Assembly: GCA_963942565.1 (NCBI GenBank)
Contig: OZ012687.1
Coordinates: 11,046,912-11,110,911 of the forward strand
DNA from: Maea johnstoni
Lineage: Eukaryota > Annelida > Polychaeta > Spionida > Magelonidae
Reading direction: 5' to 3'
Length of the DNA: 64,000 bases
Shown: piece after piece, positions 1 to 46,869 of the stretch
Numbering within the stretch: the stretch's first letter is position 1
How the letters are laid out: every line of letters begins with the position of its first letter
Made by a program: the position numbers and the translations under genes
The notes under the pieces: model-generated
Told to the model about the DNA's origin: nothing
The model's database searches: none
Seen by the model: the letters and a program-made list of their open reading frames with translations, nothing else

Positions 1-103
1 TATTTTGATTATTATCATTTTTATTATACTCCTAAATATTAAGGACGTTACTTATATACCCATATGATTGAGATTTTGATTGGCTTTATTCTAATTCCTC
101 TAG

Positions 104-34156
<34,053 letters not shown>

Positions 34157-34214
34157 GTAAGGAATTTCTATTAATGCTTTAAAACCTGAAGTAATAGTTA
34201 GGAGTTCCTATTGA

Positions 34215-34330
34215 AATTGCTGTTTTTATCCAAGATGTCTTTGACAATAACTTTGAAATCTAAAATGATTACATAATGTATTTGAAGGACAGTTGTTGGT
34301 TAACTGCCTGATTTTCATTTCTCTAAGAAA
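34215..34330 (+). mobile_element. TTAA MITE family B, fragment
   Basis: ctttgacaataactttgaaa and tgtatttgaaggacagttgt match the family core; no ends seen. Confidence 0.55.
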
Positions 34331-34644
34331 TAATAGTTTTATTATGAGTTATTTAATTTCAGTGGTATTCCATTGTGTATTGGGATGTAATACAAGATGA
34401 AACTGAATTCACTGCAGGCATTGATATCTCACATCTAGAAATTTCATTGATGTATATGGTTAAGATTATTTCTAAATAGTTCTCTACCTTCTACCTTTCA
34501 AAGCTCAAATATTTGATACTGCATTGCATGTTAATTATGTGCATATAAAGTAATGTGCAGCCAGCTGCCTTTGATGTGTGAATTAATTTTTGGGTGTAGG
34601 TGTTGAACGACTTTTACTATCATGTCAGCATGTTGTGTGATATT

Positions 34645-34669
34645 AATAATAGTAGTAATGCTAATAATA

Positions 34670-34719
<50 letters not shown>

Positions 34720-34750
34720 AAAAAAAAATAATTATAATAATAATAATTGG
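34645..34750. repeat. (AAT)n microsatellite
   Basis: aataat/gataat array in the likely 3' UTR intron. Confidence 0.95.
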
Positions 34751-34935
34751 TATTTTATATAGCACCCTTTCATCATGATACCAGCATAGCGATCGGATAT
34801 GTCCAAATAATGGTGCCGATTTTAACAATTGCAGACTACAGGTGTATAAAATATAAACACTGCATACTGATTTCCTGACTCCAAAAAACATTTTCCCTGC
34901 TCCATTCTTACATGAGTTTATTTTGTGTATTTCAG

Positions 34936-35230
34936 AGCCTTATCGAAGACGCGGCGAAGGGTAACAGGCTTCATCAAAACTCGATCCATACTGCATTGTT
35001 GTAAATACCCATACCAGATCTATTTTCTCTACTGACATTTTATTCTTATTGTATTTTGATCTATTTATTGGGATGTACAGTGAGTCAGAGGAAATCCGTC
35101 CATGAGACTTGAGAAACATGTGCAATACTATAACCCTCCCCGGATATCTCGAGTCCAAACGATCCACGACAAAGACTGCTGGCCAACAACCAATCAGGGT
35201 CCAACTAAGTCATATCTGCGGAACAATAAA
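34936..35230 (+). other. ADAMTS9/20: Likely 3' UTR exon of the ADAMTS gene
   Basis: An acceptor (gtatttcag, ending 34935) follows the UTR donor at 34157, and a polyadenylation hexamer AATAAA lies at 35225-35230, with another at 35522-35527. The stretch is non-coding. Inferred from signals only; transcript data are needed to confirm it. Confidence 0.45.
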
Positions 35231-36100
35231 AAAGGGAACTTTAAGAACGATTATTCTTTAAATTTGATTTGATACTTATATTAAAGCAATTCAATTTTGC
35301 CATTTTGTGGCAGAAAGCATCCTTATAAGAAGTGGTGTTATTATAAATATGTCCTGCAATTTTTTTATCTCAATTTTTAAGAAATGGTATTCTGTCTCTT
35401 ATTAATCAGAACTCCCTCAAAACTATTTTCATCATTTAAAACAACATTTTTGTTATGAAAGATAAAAAAAATCCATGCAAATCATGTTTTCTTTGCTATT
35501 GAAATACTGTAAATTAGAACAAATAAAATGAAAAAAATACTAAATACAGTTGAATGAGCTGATGATTAGAAACTTTAGATTATGGGCCTTTTCAAAATCA
35601 AAACGTAATGTAAATTGTGATTCATTCATACCTGAAATGTGTGCTATTCACACACACAATCTATAGAAAAAATATAGCTTTTCCTTTGATTTGATTTATC
35701 ATTAGAGCAAGTGTGTGGTCAGTCATATAGTGTATACATTCAGCACTTGTCAAGAAGTTGTTTTGAGCGTTTTTGCTCACTATTATTCTTGTCATTCAGG
35801 TGTACATATTGGACCACATTTGTGTTTGTATTTTGCCCCTGCCACCCCCTCCCCTATTGGTCAGTTTCCAGCCAATCACTGCCACTCGCTAGCAGTCTTT
35901 CTCATTGGTCAGTTTCCAGCCAATCACTGCCATTCTCCAGCAGACTTCCCCATTGGTCAGTTTCCAGCCAATCACTGCCATTCTCCAGCAGTCTTTGTTG
36001 TGGGTTCGTTATTCGTATCAGATGAATGTAGAAATACTCACCTCCTGCTTGACCTCAATTTTTCATTTAACCCACTCACTTCTGGAGCGTACACATGGAC
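35231..36100. other. Intergenic stretch after the ADAMTS gene
   Basis: No gene seen. Contains a 48-bp minisatellite (35857-36000, three copies of ttggtcagtttccagccaat cactgcca). Its unit length is a multiple of three, which keeps shadow frames open across it. Confidence 0.7.
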
Positions 36101-36103
36101 TTA

Positions 36104-36316
36104 CAACCTTTCCAATGCTAAGGCTTCTTTCGTCCAAAGCACAAGGATGCAAATATTTCTGAAAAACATCTAAACCTGTCATGTTGGTATTGATTGGATA
36201 GCTCTTGCTGAGTACTCTCTGATGAGTACCCATACGCCAGGGTTTCAGTCATTTCTCAGGTTTTTCGCATCTATTTGTATTGGCCAAATTAGCCACCAGC
36301 AGTATAAGGGTTAAAA
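36104..36316 (+). mobile_element. TTAA MITE family A, copy 8
   Basis: aacctttccaatgctaaggc to gcagtataagggttaa; body cctgtcatgttggtattgat and ttggccaaattagccaccag. Confidence 0.85.
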
Positions 36317-36319
36317 GGT

Positions 36320-39040
36320 AACACAGTAATTTCAGTAAAGATTAAGAAATATTTGAAGAGGTCTTGTTAACACCAACAGGAACAACTGCCTTCAGTCAGG
36401 GAGGTATATACTTAGTATATACGTCCCTGCTTCAGTCAAATATTTCTCAAGATACTACTTTTTTATCCAAAAATCTATATCTGCCCTAGACCAAATGTAC
36501 CCTCCAGATGTGAAAATGTTGACCCATTGAGCCCCACAAAACCCTGCTGAGAAATGCGTTTCTATCAATATCGGTCAGAAATACCCATTGAGAGTATTTT
36601 TGGTTCCATATATTGGTAAAATAACCATATTTGGATCAACCATCAATTTTGATCATTTGTACACACTATTTCCCAACCTAGAGCAAACTTTGGGGTATCT
36701 TTAAGAAAACTTTTATTCATACTATTAAGTATAGCTTCCTTTCAAAATTCAAGATTCTTCACTGGAAGGGTGACTCATTATTTCTGTTGCCCCGAGTGAT
36801 GATTTTCTTAAATGACAATAGATAGGGCTATATGTTATATCGTCAGGTGGCGCCACCTATCACACTACCATCAGATGGCGCCACTTGTAATCCCACCAGA
36901 GTTCTTTGTGAGGTTCAATGGGTTGCTAGAGGTATGTAATATAAATGTGTAGTCTTGAATGCTGCTTTGTACAATTTCTTGGTAAATAGTTGTAAATAGA
37001 TTTTGGTTGTACCCACTGATTATGTGTGAGTGATTACGTTGTTATTTTAGTAAACGGCAACAAAAAATGACGTTGTTTTGGGCATATTTATGGAAAAATC
37101 AATAATTAAGGTCAACAGAGGTCATCACCAGAGTGCTGACATGATCTGACTTCAACAATGTATTTTATGCATGGAAGATCATTTATGGGACTTGAAGAAT
37201 ACATCTTTGCATATTACCATTCACAGAGACTATTTTTGCTCTTTGGTGGTCTTTCTTGAAATTAACAGTCCTGACTGTTTCTTCAAAAAGGGAAGATATC
37301 ACTGTCAGGACATTTTTTAGATCCAAGCATTAAATCGTAATTCTTTGCATAAATTTCAGGTCTGTCAGATACTCTGGTGTTGAAAAGGGATAAGTCTAAA
37401 AATGTGTTTGTTCCGATTTATGTAATCTCCTCCCTTACCAATGGTTACTGAGACTTCCCAGGTAATCCTAGGACTTTCCCTGGAAAATCCTTGGAATTTC
37501 CCAGGAAAATCCTTGGAATTTTTGGTATTCCAAGTTTTAATAGATAAGGGCTGTTGGATCTCTTTGCTTAGTTACCTCATGTAAGCTTTATACCAGAGGA
37601 AGATAAAGCTACTATGCCTATGATGACCTAGCAAATAAAATGGTTATACATAGAATTAGGTACTTATAGAATCTCCAGAAAATATTAAAATCATTGTTTT
37701 TGCAACATATATTAGTTGCATATTGATTTTAGTCAAACTTAAAGTTCTGAGGCAAAATGGTGTTACATTTGAGTGACAAGTTTTAGGCACATACATGTTA
37801 AAATATTGTGCCTCAATTAACTTCAAGTGTATTCATCTGAGCCCATTGAAATTCTTTGGATACACTTATATGGGCAAAAGATCAAGAGATTCTAGAAGGA
37901 GTGTAATTAATAAAGAGGATAGAGCAAAGATAAGGAAGTACAGAGAGCAACTAATCTGTTCTTTTGTCTTTGCAGAAATCTGTTGTTTTGTGAATATTAT
38001 TGTACATGAGAAACCAAGACATTGTGTGAATATTTGAAGGGTCCCAAGTGAGACACTGCCATAATTATCTGACGCAAAGTCAGATGTATTAATTGATAAA
38101 CATTGGTTAAGATTGTGAAGGAGACATATTTCCTCAAGTCAGGTTTTATGTAATATGTTTAGTCAGATAAATCATTGGCTTTTTGACTAATGATTCCTCT
38201 TGCCTTATTATACTCAGAATGTCTGGGCTGTGTGACACAAATAAATAACTTGAGAAACATTGTGAATGTGAAATATAGGCATATATCTAAATGAAAGTCA
38301 TTTTTCTCGACTGAGAAATCTTTCTTCATTTTATTATGAATTTCTGTCCTTGTACTCAAGATGTTCCCTTAGTTGCCTGAACAACCTAGTGTTTTGAGTA
38401 TGATATGGTTAATGGGGAGAATGAAATGTTGGCTAGCACACTGCCATGCTTATTTTTACAGACAATTGAAAAGTTGTCAGATAGGGTGCCATCTTTGGTC
38501 AAGGTCGTTTCAGGGTCGTAAGCCACAACACTGCCACGTTGGAATGGATTATGATTTAAGGGTTTTCTGTACCGGTCTGCCAGTTCTAATGGTGAAATGT
38601 AGAATTTATGGCTCATTGATGTCACAGAGTAGGTTCAGCATAAAATTGGACTTAGCAGATTGCCCATTTTTACTGCTGCGACGTATCTGAAGCATTGGTA
38701 GCCATGGAGGGAAAATTGTTCCCGTCAAAGTGACGCCCCTACTGGTGAGAAAAAGAAACTCATGGATTATTGAAATGGAATATAACTCTCCCATACAAAG
38801 AAGCACCAGGTGGTCTATTGTTTTGCAAATTTGGTAAAAAATTGATATTTTTGTCAGTGAAAGGGTTGTTGAAGTGGTCTTTTTCAGATGATTGCACTAT
38901 TGCTTCATATGAATTAAGTCATTCTCTGAATAACATTTTTCCTCCAGATATTTTCCCGACTTTGCATTATTCAGCAAGATTTAATCAAAATTGTCAGGCT
39001 ACTTTTGGCCGCTGTAGTATTACAATGTTTGTACTTGGAT
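36320..39040. other. Intergenic, no gene seen
   Basis: Holds a small CCTTGGAATTTCC repeat cluster (37440-37545) and a diverged family B MITE fragment (38940-39015, ttgtcaggctacttttggcc). Nothing else is recognised; open frames here lack any domain, codon bias or splice support. Confidence 0.6.
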
Positions 39041-39047
39041 GAAGAAA

Positions 39048-39300
39048 AGAATGGATATGTAGCGAGAGACCAATTGTTATATGCCCTATAGTTAAGTGCT
39101 GAACTCATGCCAGGAGTACCAGATACGGCATCAGCGCGAGGTCACGTGGGAACAAGGACCAATCAGGGCTCTCGCATCGATTACAAACCTTATCTTCACT
39201 ACCAGCTGGGGGTGCCCAGAGCAACAATTTTTGCCTATTAGCGGCTATTAGTTGACACTGGTTGAGGCCAGCATGTTCAGGTTGACCGGCTGGTTTCGAA
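39048..39300 (+). repeat. Repeat family E, copy 1
   Basis: atggatatgtagcgagagac, ggtcacgtgggaacaaggac and caggttgaccggctggtttc recur at 43785-43995 and, reversed, at 62270-62500. Probably a non-autonomous transposon of about 240 bp; ends not defined. Confidence 0.65.
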
Positions 39301-39727
39301 TCCACTTGTGTTTGGTCATCTAAGGTTTTTTTAAGTGTCAGACCACCTGGCTTGCTTCAGGAGCATCGTGTTTTTCCCGTGTAATATATTCATGTTCATG
39401 CACTTATGACTTTATGCTAATATGTGCTGTACACTATTATAAAATGTAATGTATACATGAAGAGGATGTAAATAGTATTTATACCATTGTTATTATACTT
39501 ACTATTGTTATCTAATTGTCATGACAAACGTTGGCACTAATACGTTTACTCAAGAGGTGCACATTTCTGACATGTGGTTGATATAACTTATATGTACTCT
39601 GAAAATACCAGGTGAGAAGAAAATTTAGTGACATCCTTATGTATGGATTTTTTAAAAACGATTGTTTGCCAGAACATAAAACTATAATCTTTATGGGCTT
39701 TTTGTTTGTTTTTTTGCCTACATAAAT

Positions 39728-39944
<217 letters not shown>

Positions 39945-40569
39945 ATGTATATATATCAGATGATATTCAAAGAGTTAAAAGAGGAAAATGTTGGTGCAAA
40001 CAGATGAGTAGTCAATTGCAGTGTTTTTTCAATCAAATGTTTATCCATCACTCTCTGATTTCAAAGAAAAACATGGATAAAAGGGAAAAAGTATTGCTGT
40101 TACATTACTGAATCAGCTCTAACTGATGTTAAACTGCAACAACCATTTCAACGAAGAATAGTAGTGCATGAGTGTCAAGATTCCAGGATGTAAGTAACTT
40201 GGTTGGATATATCCGATTGGTTGCTGTACGGCTTTGGTTCATTTCAAGGATCCGTTCAAACTTTTACTTCAGTGACCCTGTTGTTATAATGGATATTGTA
40301 CCCATCAACTTATGGATATTGTAACCATTTGAACCCATCTCCAATATCACTCAATACTATTTCATGATTTCATCGAGTCTAGACAAAACACTTCTATTTA
40401 TAAAATTTATGAAATCAACTTATATAAATCTTTTGGTTTCAACCAACTCTTGTCAGTTTGTTCACCTATGTGTGGTGCTATTGAATGATGTGGAAGTAAC
40501 AGTGCCACCTGCTGATCACATTCTAAACTATGTAAGGTGCTTATCCCCTTAGTTGTCATGTGGACACTA

Positions 40570-40750
40570 CAGGCGAACTTGGATACGACAGACCACTGTA
40601 CCGGTGGACTTTTGTCTATGACGGACGATATGCTTGGTCCCAGTCCCATGCATATCAAGTACGGTATGTGTCATATGTACATGACGGATTTTGCATATGA
40701 CGGACCAATTTTTCTGGTCCCATTGAATCCGTTATATCCAAGTTGGCCCG
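40570..40750 (-). mobile_element. TA-flanked MITE family P, copy 1
   Basis: Between TA at 40568-40569 and 40751-40752. caggcgaacttggatacgac at the left; shares gacggacgatatgcttggtc and atatgacggaccaatttttc with the copy at 55785-55960, in reverse order. Confidence 0.8.
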
Positions 40751-41429
40751 TATGAGTTACGACTGTTCCAAATGGCTGCCCTTCCTTTAACTGTGAGTAT
40801 AATGCAAGACAAGGAACCGGTTGAGGATGAGAGACAAGGAAACAGTTCAGGAATGTAGAGAAAGGAACCTCCGAAAGTAATCTCAATTCTTTTATCCAGA
40901 CTCCCAGTCCCTTCTCATTCATCTTACACATGTCAACATGTACATGGTTGTCTGCAGCTCTCAACTTAAAAGCTACCTCAAGTGTGTTGTACTTGTTTTA
41001 TTGTCATTGTGGGTGTATTAGGGCAGATCGTGTTTGATCCTATGCAGTTTTTTATTGATATTTATGAATCTGAGCAAAACATTTCATGGGGAATTGATTT
41101 ATTAGAACTGATTTAAAGGAACATTCCCTATTCTACCTATAGAACTATCCCTGCACACTAAAATTGTGATTTTGATATGAATGATATCTTAGATATACAT
41201 GTAGTAACTATTTTAAAATTGGGGTTTTCGAAGAATCATCCAATTTTAAAACCTAAATTTGGGATTTTTATGTGTTTGTTTGTTTCATGGGTAGAATATG
41301 GTTGGAGTATTTCATTTATTATTCCTGATGCATTATGCTCCTTGAATGTCAAGGTCAAATGTCAAGGTCATTCAGCTTTCAAATTGAAAGTTAAACTGCT
41401 TTTTACTGACTGTGCACCATGATGTATAA

Positions 41430-41900
41430 TACAGCTTTTGCTGTGCCATGGCATTAGCTGTGACATTTATCGTGTCATAGTATATCGCTGTGACGTTTAT
41501 GCTATATTTAGCAGATGCTTTGTTGTGTTTAGCATGACTAAAAGTAAACATAGCAAAACCCTTGTTTAGCTTAGCAAAGGCTGAGCTATACTAAGCCATA
41601 GCCAAGTTGTTGCTATGTTTAGCATAGGCTAAGCATTACTTATCAATTATGAATTTCATTTAATTGTAATTTTTTCTGCCGTATTTAGGCTAAGCCAAAG
41701 GTGTTGCTATGTTTAGCATAGTGTGAACTCTACTTATGCAAAGCCCATGCTGTGTTAAAGCATGATAGAATGTATGTCAGCATAGCCTGGGCTATGTTTA
41801 GGCAAGCCTGGCTTATGCTAAGAATAGTCTTGTTCTTGTTTGCAGTAAAGAGATGTTGATTTTGCAAAAGCACAACCTAAGCTGTATAATGCATAGCCTT
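41430..41900. repeat. Degenerate GCTAAGC/TAGCAT-rich tract
   Basis: Repeated variants of gctatgtttagcataggcta through 450 bp; no fixed period found by eye. Confidence 0.65.
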
Positions 41901-43780
41901 GGTCACATATAAAGCGGTTTGACTATATTAGAGTAGTCACAACTGTGTACAGTGAAATCACTGAGGTATGAAATTGTTGTTACCTGATGAACTTGAGCAA
42001 AAGTGTTCACGTTGAGATCCATCTCAGAGATTTTCAACAAGAGAAAACTGGTGATAACTATTTCACATCTCACATGTGATCTCATTCGGAGATTTCACTG
42101 TATACTGCAAGCATGAAAATAAAAATGAAGCTAACTAGTATAATAGTCATTGATACTGCCTATATTGTATCCTACTTAATTAAGACAATCACAAAGAAGG
42201 TGAAATTAAATTACAAATGCCAATCTGTACTACAAGAGCGTTTCTATTTTTGTATGGTATGTAGTACTGTAAGTACTTTGTACGTATTTACCATTATTTG
42301 TACTGCCAATAAAATACAAATACCATATATATACCTGTTATGTTTTATGATTATTTTCGTCAACTCTCTATTCTCCGTCATAAATATTAGAAGCAAACTA
42401 TAAACTTGACAGAATATTTTCCCTTTCAATACCATAACCACCCTTTAAAATCTGACATACGACCTACTAGTAAAGCGAAGCATGGTATTACAATCTTTTC
42501 AAAATCACTGTTTATCAATGTTTCATAAACAATCACTGAAAACATGAAAACAATCACCGCCCTAAACCAGGAAACAAACATAACGATCACAGCTGTATAC
42601 ATATACCCTAGTTCATCAGTTCCTGGGTTTCTTTCAGACCTAAAATAAATCAACAAGAAGACAACCATACTAGACAAGTAAAAGTTGGAGACTTAAACAT
42701 TGGCCAGTTCTCCGAGGGAAATACACTACAAATAAAAGGGTTACAAAAGAACTTCTTATTAACCCTTTCATACCTGGAGATCTACTTGACTAGTAGCAGT
42801 TTTGGCTGATACGGGTATGAATGGGTTAAACAAATCAATAAATAACCAACAACAAAAAGCAAAACTTTGATAGACCATATACACACAAATATTCAGGACA
42901 TAGCCATATTGGGAGTTATTAAAACTAACTATTCTAACCATTACCATGTTTTTTATTAATTACCAAAGGAACTAACGCCCTTCCTAATCAAGAAATATCA
43001 AATGTACATAAAAACTGAAAAGAATCATAACATATAAAATAAACTATAAAAACTAAAAAATTGAAAAGAGATCAAGGCCAATCGACCACACACATAATCT
43101 AACATTGACTTAATTAAAACCGAATACCTTTTACGCCATTTAGTGCCATAACATTTTATCAAAAGGTGGTCCCTTGTCACTTTTGAAGAACAATGACAAA
43201 GCATAATTATTCTAGGTGAGAGAAGAAAAAATGGTAGAGTAAGAGCAGAGCCTTCAGATCCAAGGAGGACCAAGGGATTTTTTAGATGCAGGGTATCCAT
43301 AGACAGATCCATACATCCCTCTTCTTTTATAAGTCAAGCAGGAGAGGGTTCCCCGGGAGGTGCTAACTCCTATTGCACACCATAAAGTGTGCCCCTTGCA
43401 GGGGTAGAAGTAAAGAACTCTTCTGCACCATTCTGTATCACCAAAAATACCTTATTTTTCTTTAGTTTGGGGCAAACGTATTGACCCCTACAAGTACAAG
43501 TATAGCTGTTGCAGGATGTTTTGAATTGTAGTGCACCCTTATTGATTAATCTCTCTAGAAGACGTTTCATTTAACGGGTGACATGAAAAAAGTAATTCCG
43601 CCATTGATTTCTTTTGTTATAACTTATAAATTGCATTTTTTTCTAGAGCTTCCATTTCTTTAGGCCATTAGGGACTCCCTTTAGACTGTCGATATCTGCA
43701 TTAAGAGCTGCAATGTCTTCATCACGAATTTCAATGTCTTTCTTACGATCTTTGTTAACATATAATAAGCTTGAATAAAA
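41900..43780. other. Intergenic, no gene seen
   Basis: Only a tiny 71-bp TTAA element (42759-42829) is recognised. Confidence 0.55.
42759..42829. mobile_element. 71-bp miniature TTAA element
   Basis: ttaaccctttcatacc at the left pairs with ggtatgaatgggttaa at the right; TTAA at both ends. Smallest of the TTAA/CCC elements here. Confidence 0.8.
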
Positions 43781-43784
43781 CAAT

Positions 43785-43995
43785 GGATATGTAGCCAAAG
43801 ACTGATTACCATATGCTCTTTAGTGAAGACCTGGCTATCCCAGGGGTCTCGAATCTCGCCATAGTGTCACGTCACTAGGAGACAAAGACCAATCTTTTAC
43901 ATTACTGAGAAAGTTGGGCATCAACATGCGCAGATCGCTATTCAGCGCAGCCAGGTAGTTCAGGGAGACCTGCGTGTTGCGTACCCGGTGTTTTT
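43785..43995 (+). repeat. Repeat family E, copy 2
   Basis: atggatatgtagccaaagac, gtgtcacgtcactaggagac and catgcgcagatcgctattc are similar to copies 1 and 3. Confidence 0.6.
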
Positions 43996-44155
43996 CTTTT
44001 ATTTATATATCTTAATAGACATTGTCAATGGTTGTTTGTTTATTTTCAAGCTTCGTAAGCTTATCTGATATCTTGATTTATTCGACTTCAACTCTCTTTT
44101 GATTGACAGTCAAATCTTTAATTTCCTAATTGTGTTTGAACCAAATGCACACTCG

Positions 44156-44283
<128 letters not shown>

Positions 44284-44339
44284 CATATATACATATGACA
44301 AATCATTATAGAACCACAAACTGCATGGTGCATGGTTAA

Positions 44340-45100
44340 CTCTGAAACATTTCTTATGACAGAAATATAAGTAAATCGTATAGCATGCTAACTTTAGAAT
44401 GTCATGAAAATTGGATGGAACACAAAATATAACTAGATTGGAGTATTGCTTGTGAATCTGTGACTGGGACGATATGGGTCCTTACTATACGTATACAATT
44501 GCGAGACATTGGTATATATCTGGAGTTAGGGTTGTCTGATGCTCTCAACCGATGGCATCTATCAATTTGATATACTGTAAGACAGTTATGAACACTTTTA
44601 TAAGTTTGGGATAAGAAAAGGGCTCAAAATAACAAAATTCTAATATTTGGCATATTCCTAAAAATATGTATGGTCCCTCATCTATGTTTGGGAAGAGTAC
44701 TCTTGTCGTGCCACGTCCTTGATTAATGTGGGTAAATACAAATTTGGTAACTAATTATTTACCATTTGTCAAAAATCTGGTGAGAATTGCACCATCAGTG
44801 CTATACTAATTAGTCCCTTAACATGGCCTGTTTCATTGTTTCAAAATGAAGTACCAAGAAGGACGGAAATCAGCAGAATAACAATAACAAATATTTGATA
44901 ACACCACAATGAAAAGAATACAAACAGTTATCACCAACTCCCGGTCACAGTTCTTGATGATCCCAGTCTATTCTCAGGTGTTCACAATGTTTACATGATT
45001 TATACAAAATAATATTGAATACACTACTAGATACTGTAGTACACCGGCTATGATATACCTGGACTTAGACCTGGACTGATAATGGACATGATTCTGGTTG
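44340..45100. other. Intergenic, no feature seen
   Basis: AT-rich DNA without a recognised gene or repeat. Confidence 0.55.
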
Positions 45101-45106
45101 TAGATA

Positions 45107-45281
45107 CAGGCAACTCTGCTTAATCCGGGCATGTGTAATCCGGATTTTTGTCTAAACCGGACAGATTGGAAGGTCCCAGTCCATTACTATACGTATAATT
45201 CCTACATGCATAATCCGGATTTTGCCTTATCCGGACAGAAATTTAGGGTCCACATCAGTCTGGATTAAGCAGAGTTGCCTG
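45107..45281. mobile_element. TA-flanked MITE, pogo/Tigger-like ends
   Basis: 175 bp between TA dinucleotides (45105-45106, 45282-45283). Terminal inverted repeat caggcaactctgcttaatcc with its complement at the right; internal aatccggattttgcc. A terminal CAGG..TTAATCCGG pattern is typical of pogo-type Tc1/mariner elements. Confidence 0.9.
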
Positions 45282-45289
45282 TATCTACT

Positions 45290-46156
45290 GTATCTACTTA
45301 CTTTTGTTGAAATTGATGATACTTTGTATGAAGACCTTTTGTAACGAAAGTTACAGTCAATAAATATACATACATCACATACTGATACTAGTACTTGCAA
45401 TCCACAGACACTCAGGATAACCTACTAGTAATTAGTTGACCCCTTCCAAACCTTTAAGAAATTATTCAGTGACTAAGAATAAGCAATTTACAACAAAACA
45501 CCTTTAACTGACATACGCCATAATGTCTCCTTCATGGGAGAATTGTGTAAAATGCGTCAACAACTATTGGTAAAATACTGAAATTTGGGAACTTTAATCA
45601 TTTTTGGGTCAGAAACGTGATTCTTTAATTCTTTGATTTCGCTTTCATCATTGCAGGACAGCGTTTCAGGCAATTATAGTATCTCTGGAGGGATCAAATT
45701 TGAGGAATAAGATGTTCATATTAAAACTTGCATTACTTTTCAGTGATCTGTGAAAATAATGACAAATAAAAACAATGACACCACGAGTAAACGTTGTATT
45801 CAACATAAACATACTTTGTTGTTCATTCATGCCAAGCTTAAGAAAAATTGAACAGAAAATTGACACTTGTGAATTGCAATGCTTTACAATTGACATTTTA
45901 ATTGAATTCCATGTAGAGGTAAACTAGAATTGATTTTTTTATTCATATAAATCAATTTTTCAGTATTTATCTTATGGTGTAAATAATATACAATAGCACT
46001 TATTGGTTCAGCACTGCGAGTATGCGATACGTATGAGCCTCCGTACACTCCTTGAGCCAACAGATTTACCTACATCAATATTTATTTAATGCCATTCACC
46101 TCCACGGACAAAGCATTTGTTTCATTACCTACACATTGAATGCCGGAGAGTTTAGT
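45290..46156. other. Intergenic, no feature seen
   Basis: No gene or repeat recognised between the pogo-like MITE and the end of the PAN/EGF gene. It could include that gene's 3' UTR. Confidence 0.5.
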
Positions 46157-46862
46157 TCAAGGTTCTAGGTTTGCCATAATTACGCCTTCTTTGTATTGAA
46201 AGTTGCCATCGGTGAATGAAAACATTTTAATATGACCAATAGGTAAATTCTCATCTCTCCCGGGTAGTACAATGGTCTCACGGGGTAAATTACACCTGCA
46301 TTGGGGGAGTATAGTCTCTGCACGAAAACTACTTATCCCAGCATCCGAACCGATCTTGGTATGATAACCAATATGGTCACCAACCCGAACATACTGTATA
46401 ACTGGTTAATTTGGCGTGGTTTTTAATTTGGCGTTTTTTGGCGAATGCCCGTCAACGCCAAATTAAAGATCACATAAAAAATATGTCTACACAAAGATGG
46501 CGTTGTTCTGACTGCTCCAGACGCCAAAATAAATACAGGGAAAATACTTTTTTGAAAAAAACGCCAACTTAAGTACACGCCAAATTAACCAGTTATACAG
46601 TACATAGGAGTTGACAACACATGAGTAGTGTATCCTACATGGTCAGTGGGGAGCTCTACTTTATCTATTAGCTGGATGGAATTCATATCTACTTTTCTCC
46701 ATATGCCTGCGAATAATGCAGCATTGGTGGTGGTCATGTAATAAGACCACGACACTACCTTTCCACTATAGGGAAATGTATGAGAGTTACTGATGTGTAA
46801 GGCTCCCATAGGTCCATCGGTGGCTTGGATAGGATACACCCCAACTTTGGTTGCACCATTAC
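46157..46862 (-). pseudogene. PAN/EGF gene exon c, split by a MITE
   Basis: Acceptor tattttgcag. Reads GNGATKVGVYPIQATDG, SGKVVSWSYYMTTTNAA, LFAGIWRKVD and VELPTDHVGYTTHVLSTPMY up to the MITE at 46600. On the far side, the same frame continues if the MITE and one TA copy are ignored: VRVGDHIGYHTKIGSDAG, LPGRDENLPIGHIKMFSF and a stop (46157-46159). So the insertion interrupts a formerly continuous coding exon. Confidence 0.82.
46394..46600. mobile_element. 207-bp TA-flanked MITE inside a coding exon
   Basis: Perfect 25-bp terminal inverted repeats starting ctgtataactggttaatttg, flanked by TA at 46392-46393 and 46601-46602. The first bases are shared with family T (ctgtataactgg), so both may use the same Tc1/mariner-type transposase. 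Confidence 0.95.
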
Positions 46863-46869
46863 CTGCAAA

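Noticed and set aside
35711-36173. Repetitive frames with SFQPITAI blocks
   Set aside because: 48-bp minisatellite whose unit is a multiple of three, running into a family A MITE.
42113-42677. Hydrophobic frames on both strands as membrane protein genes
   Set aside because: AT-rich DNA gives spurious hydrophobic frames; no homology, splice or start support.
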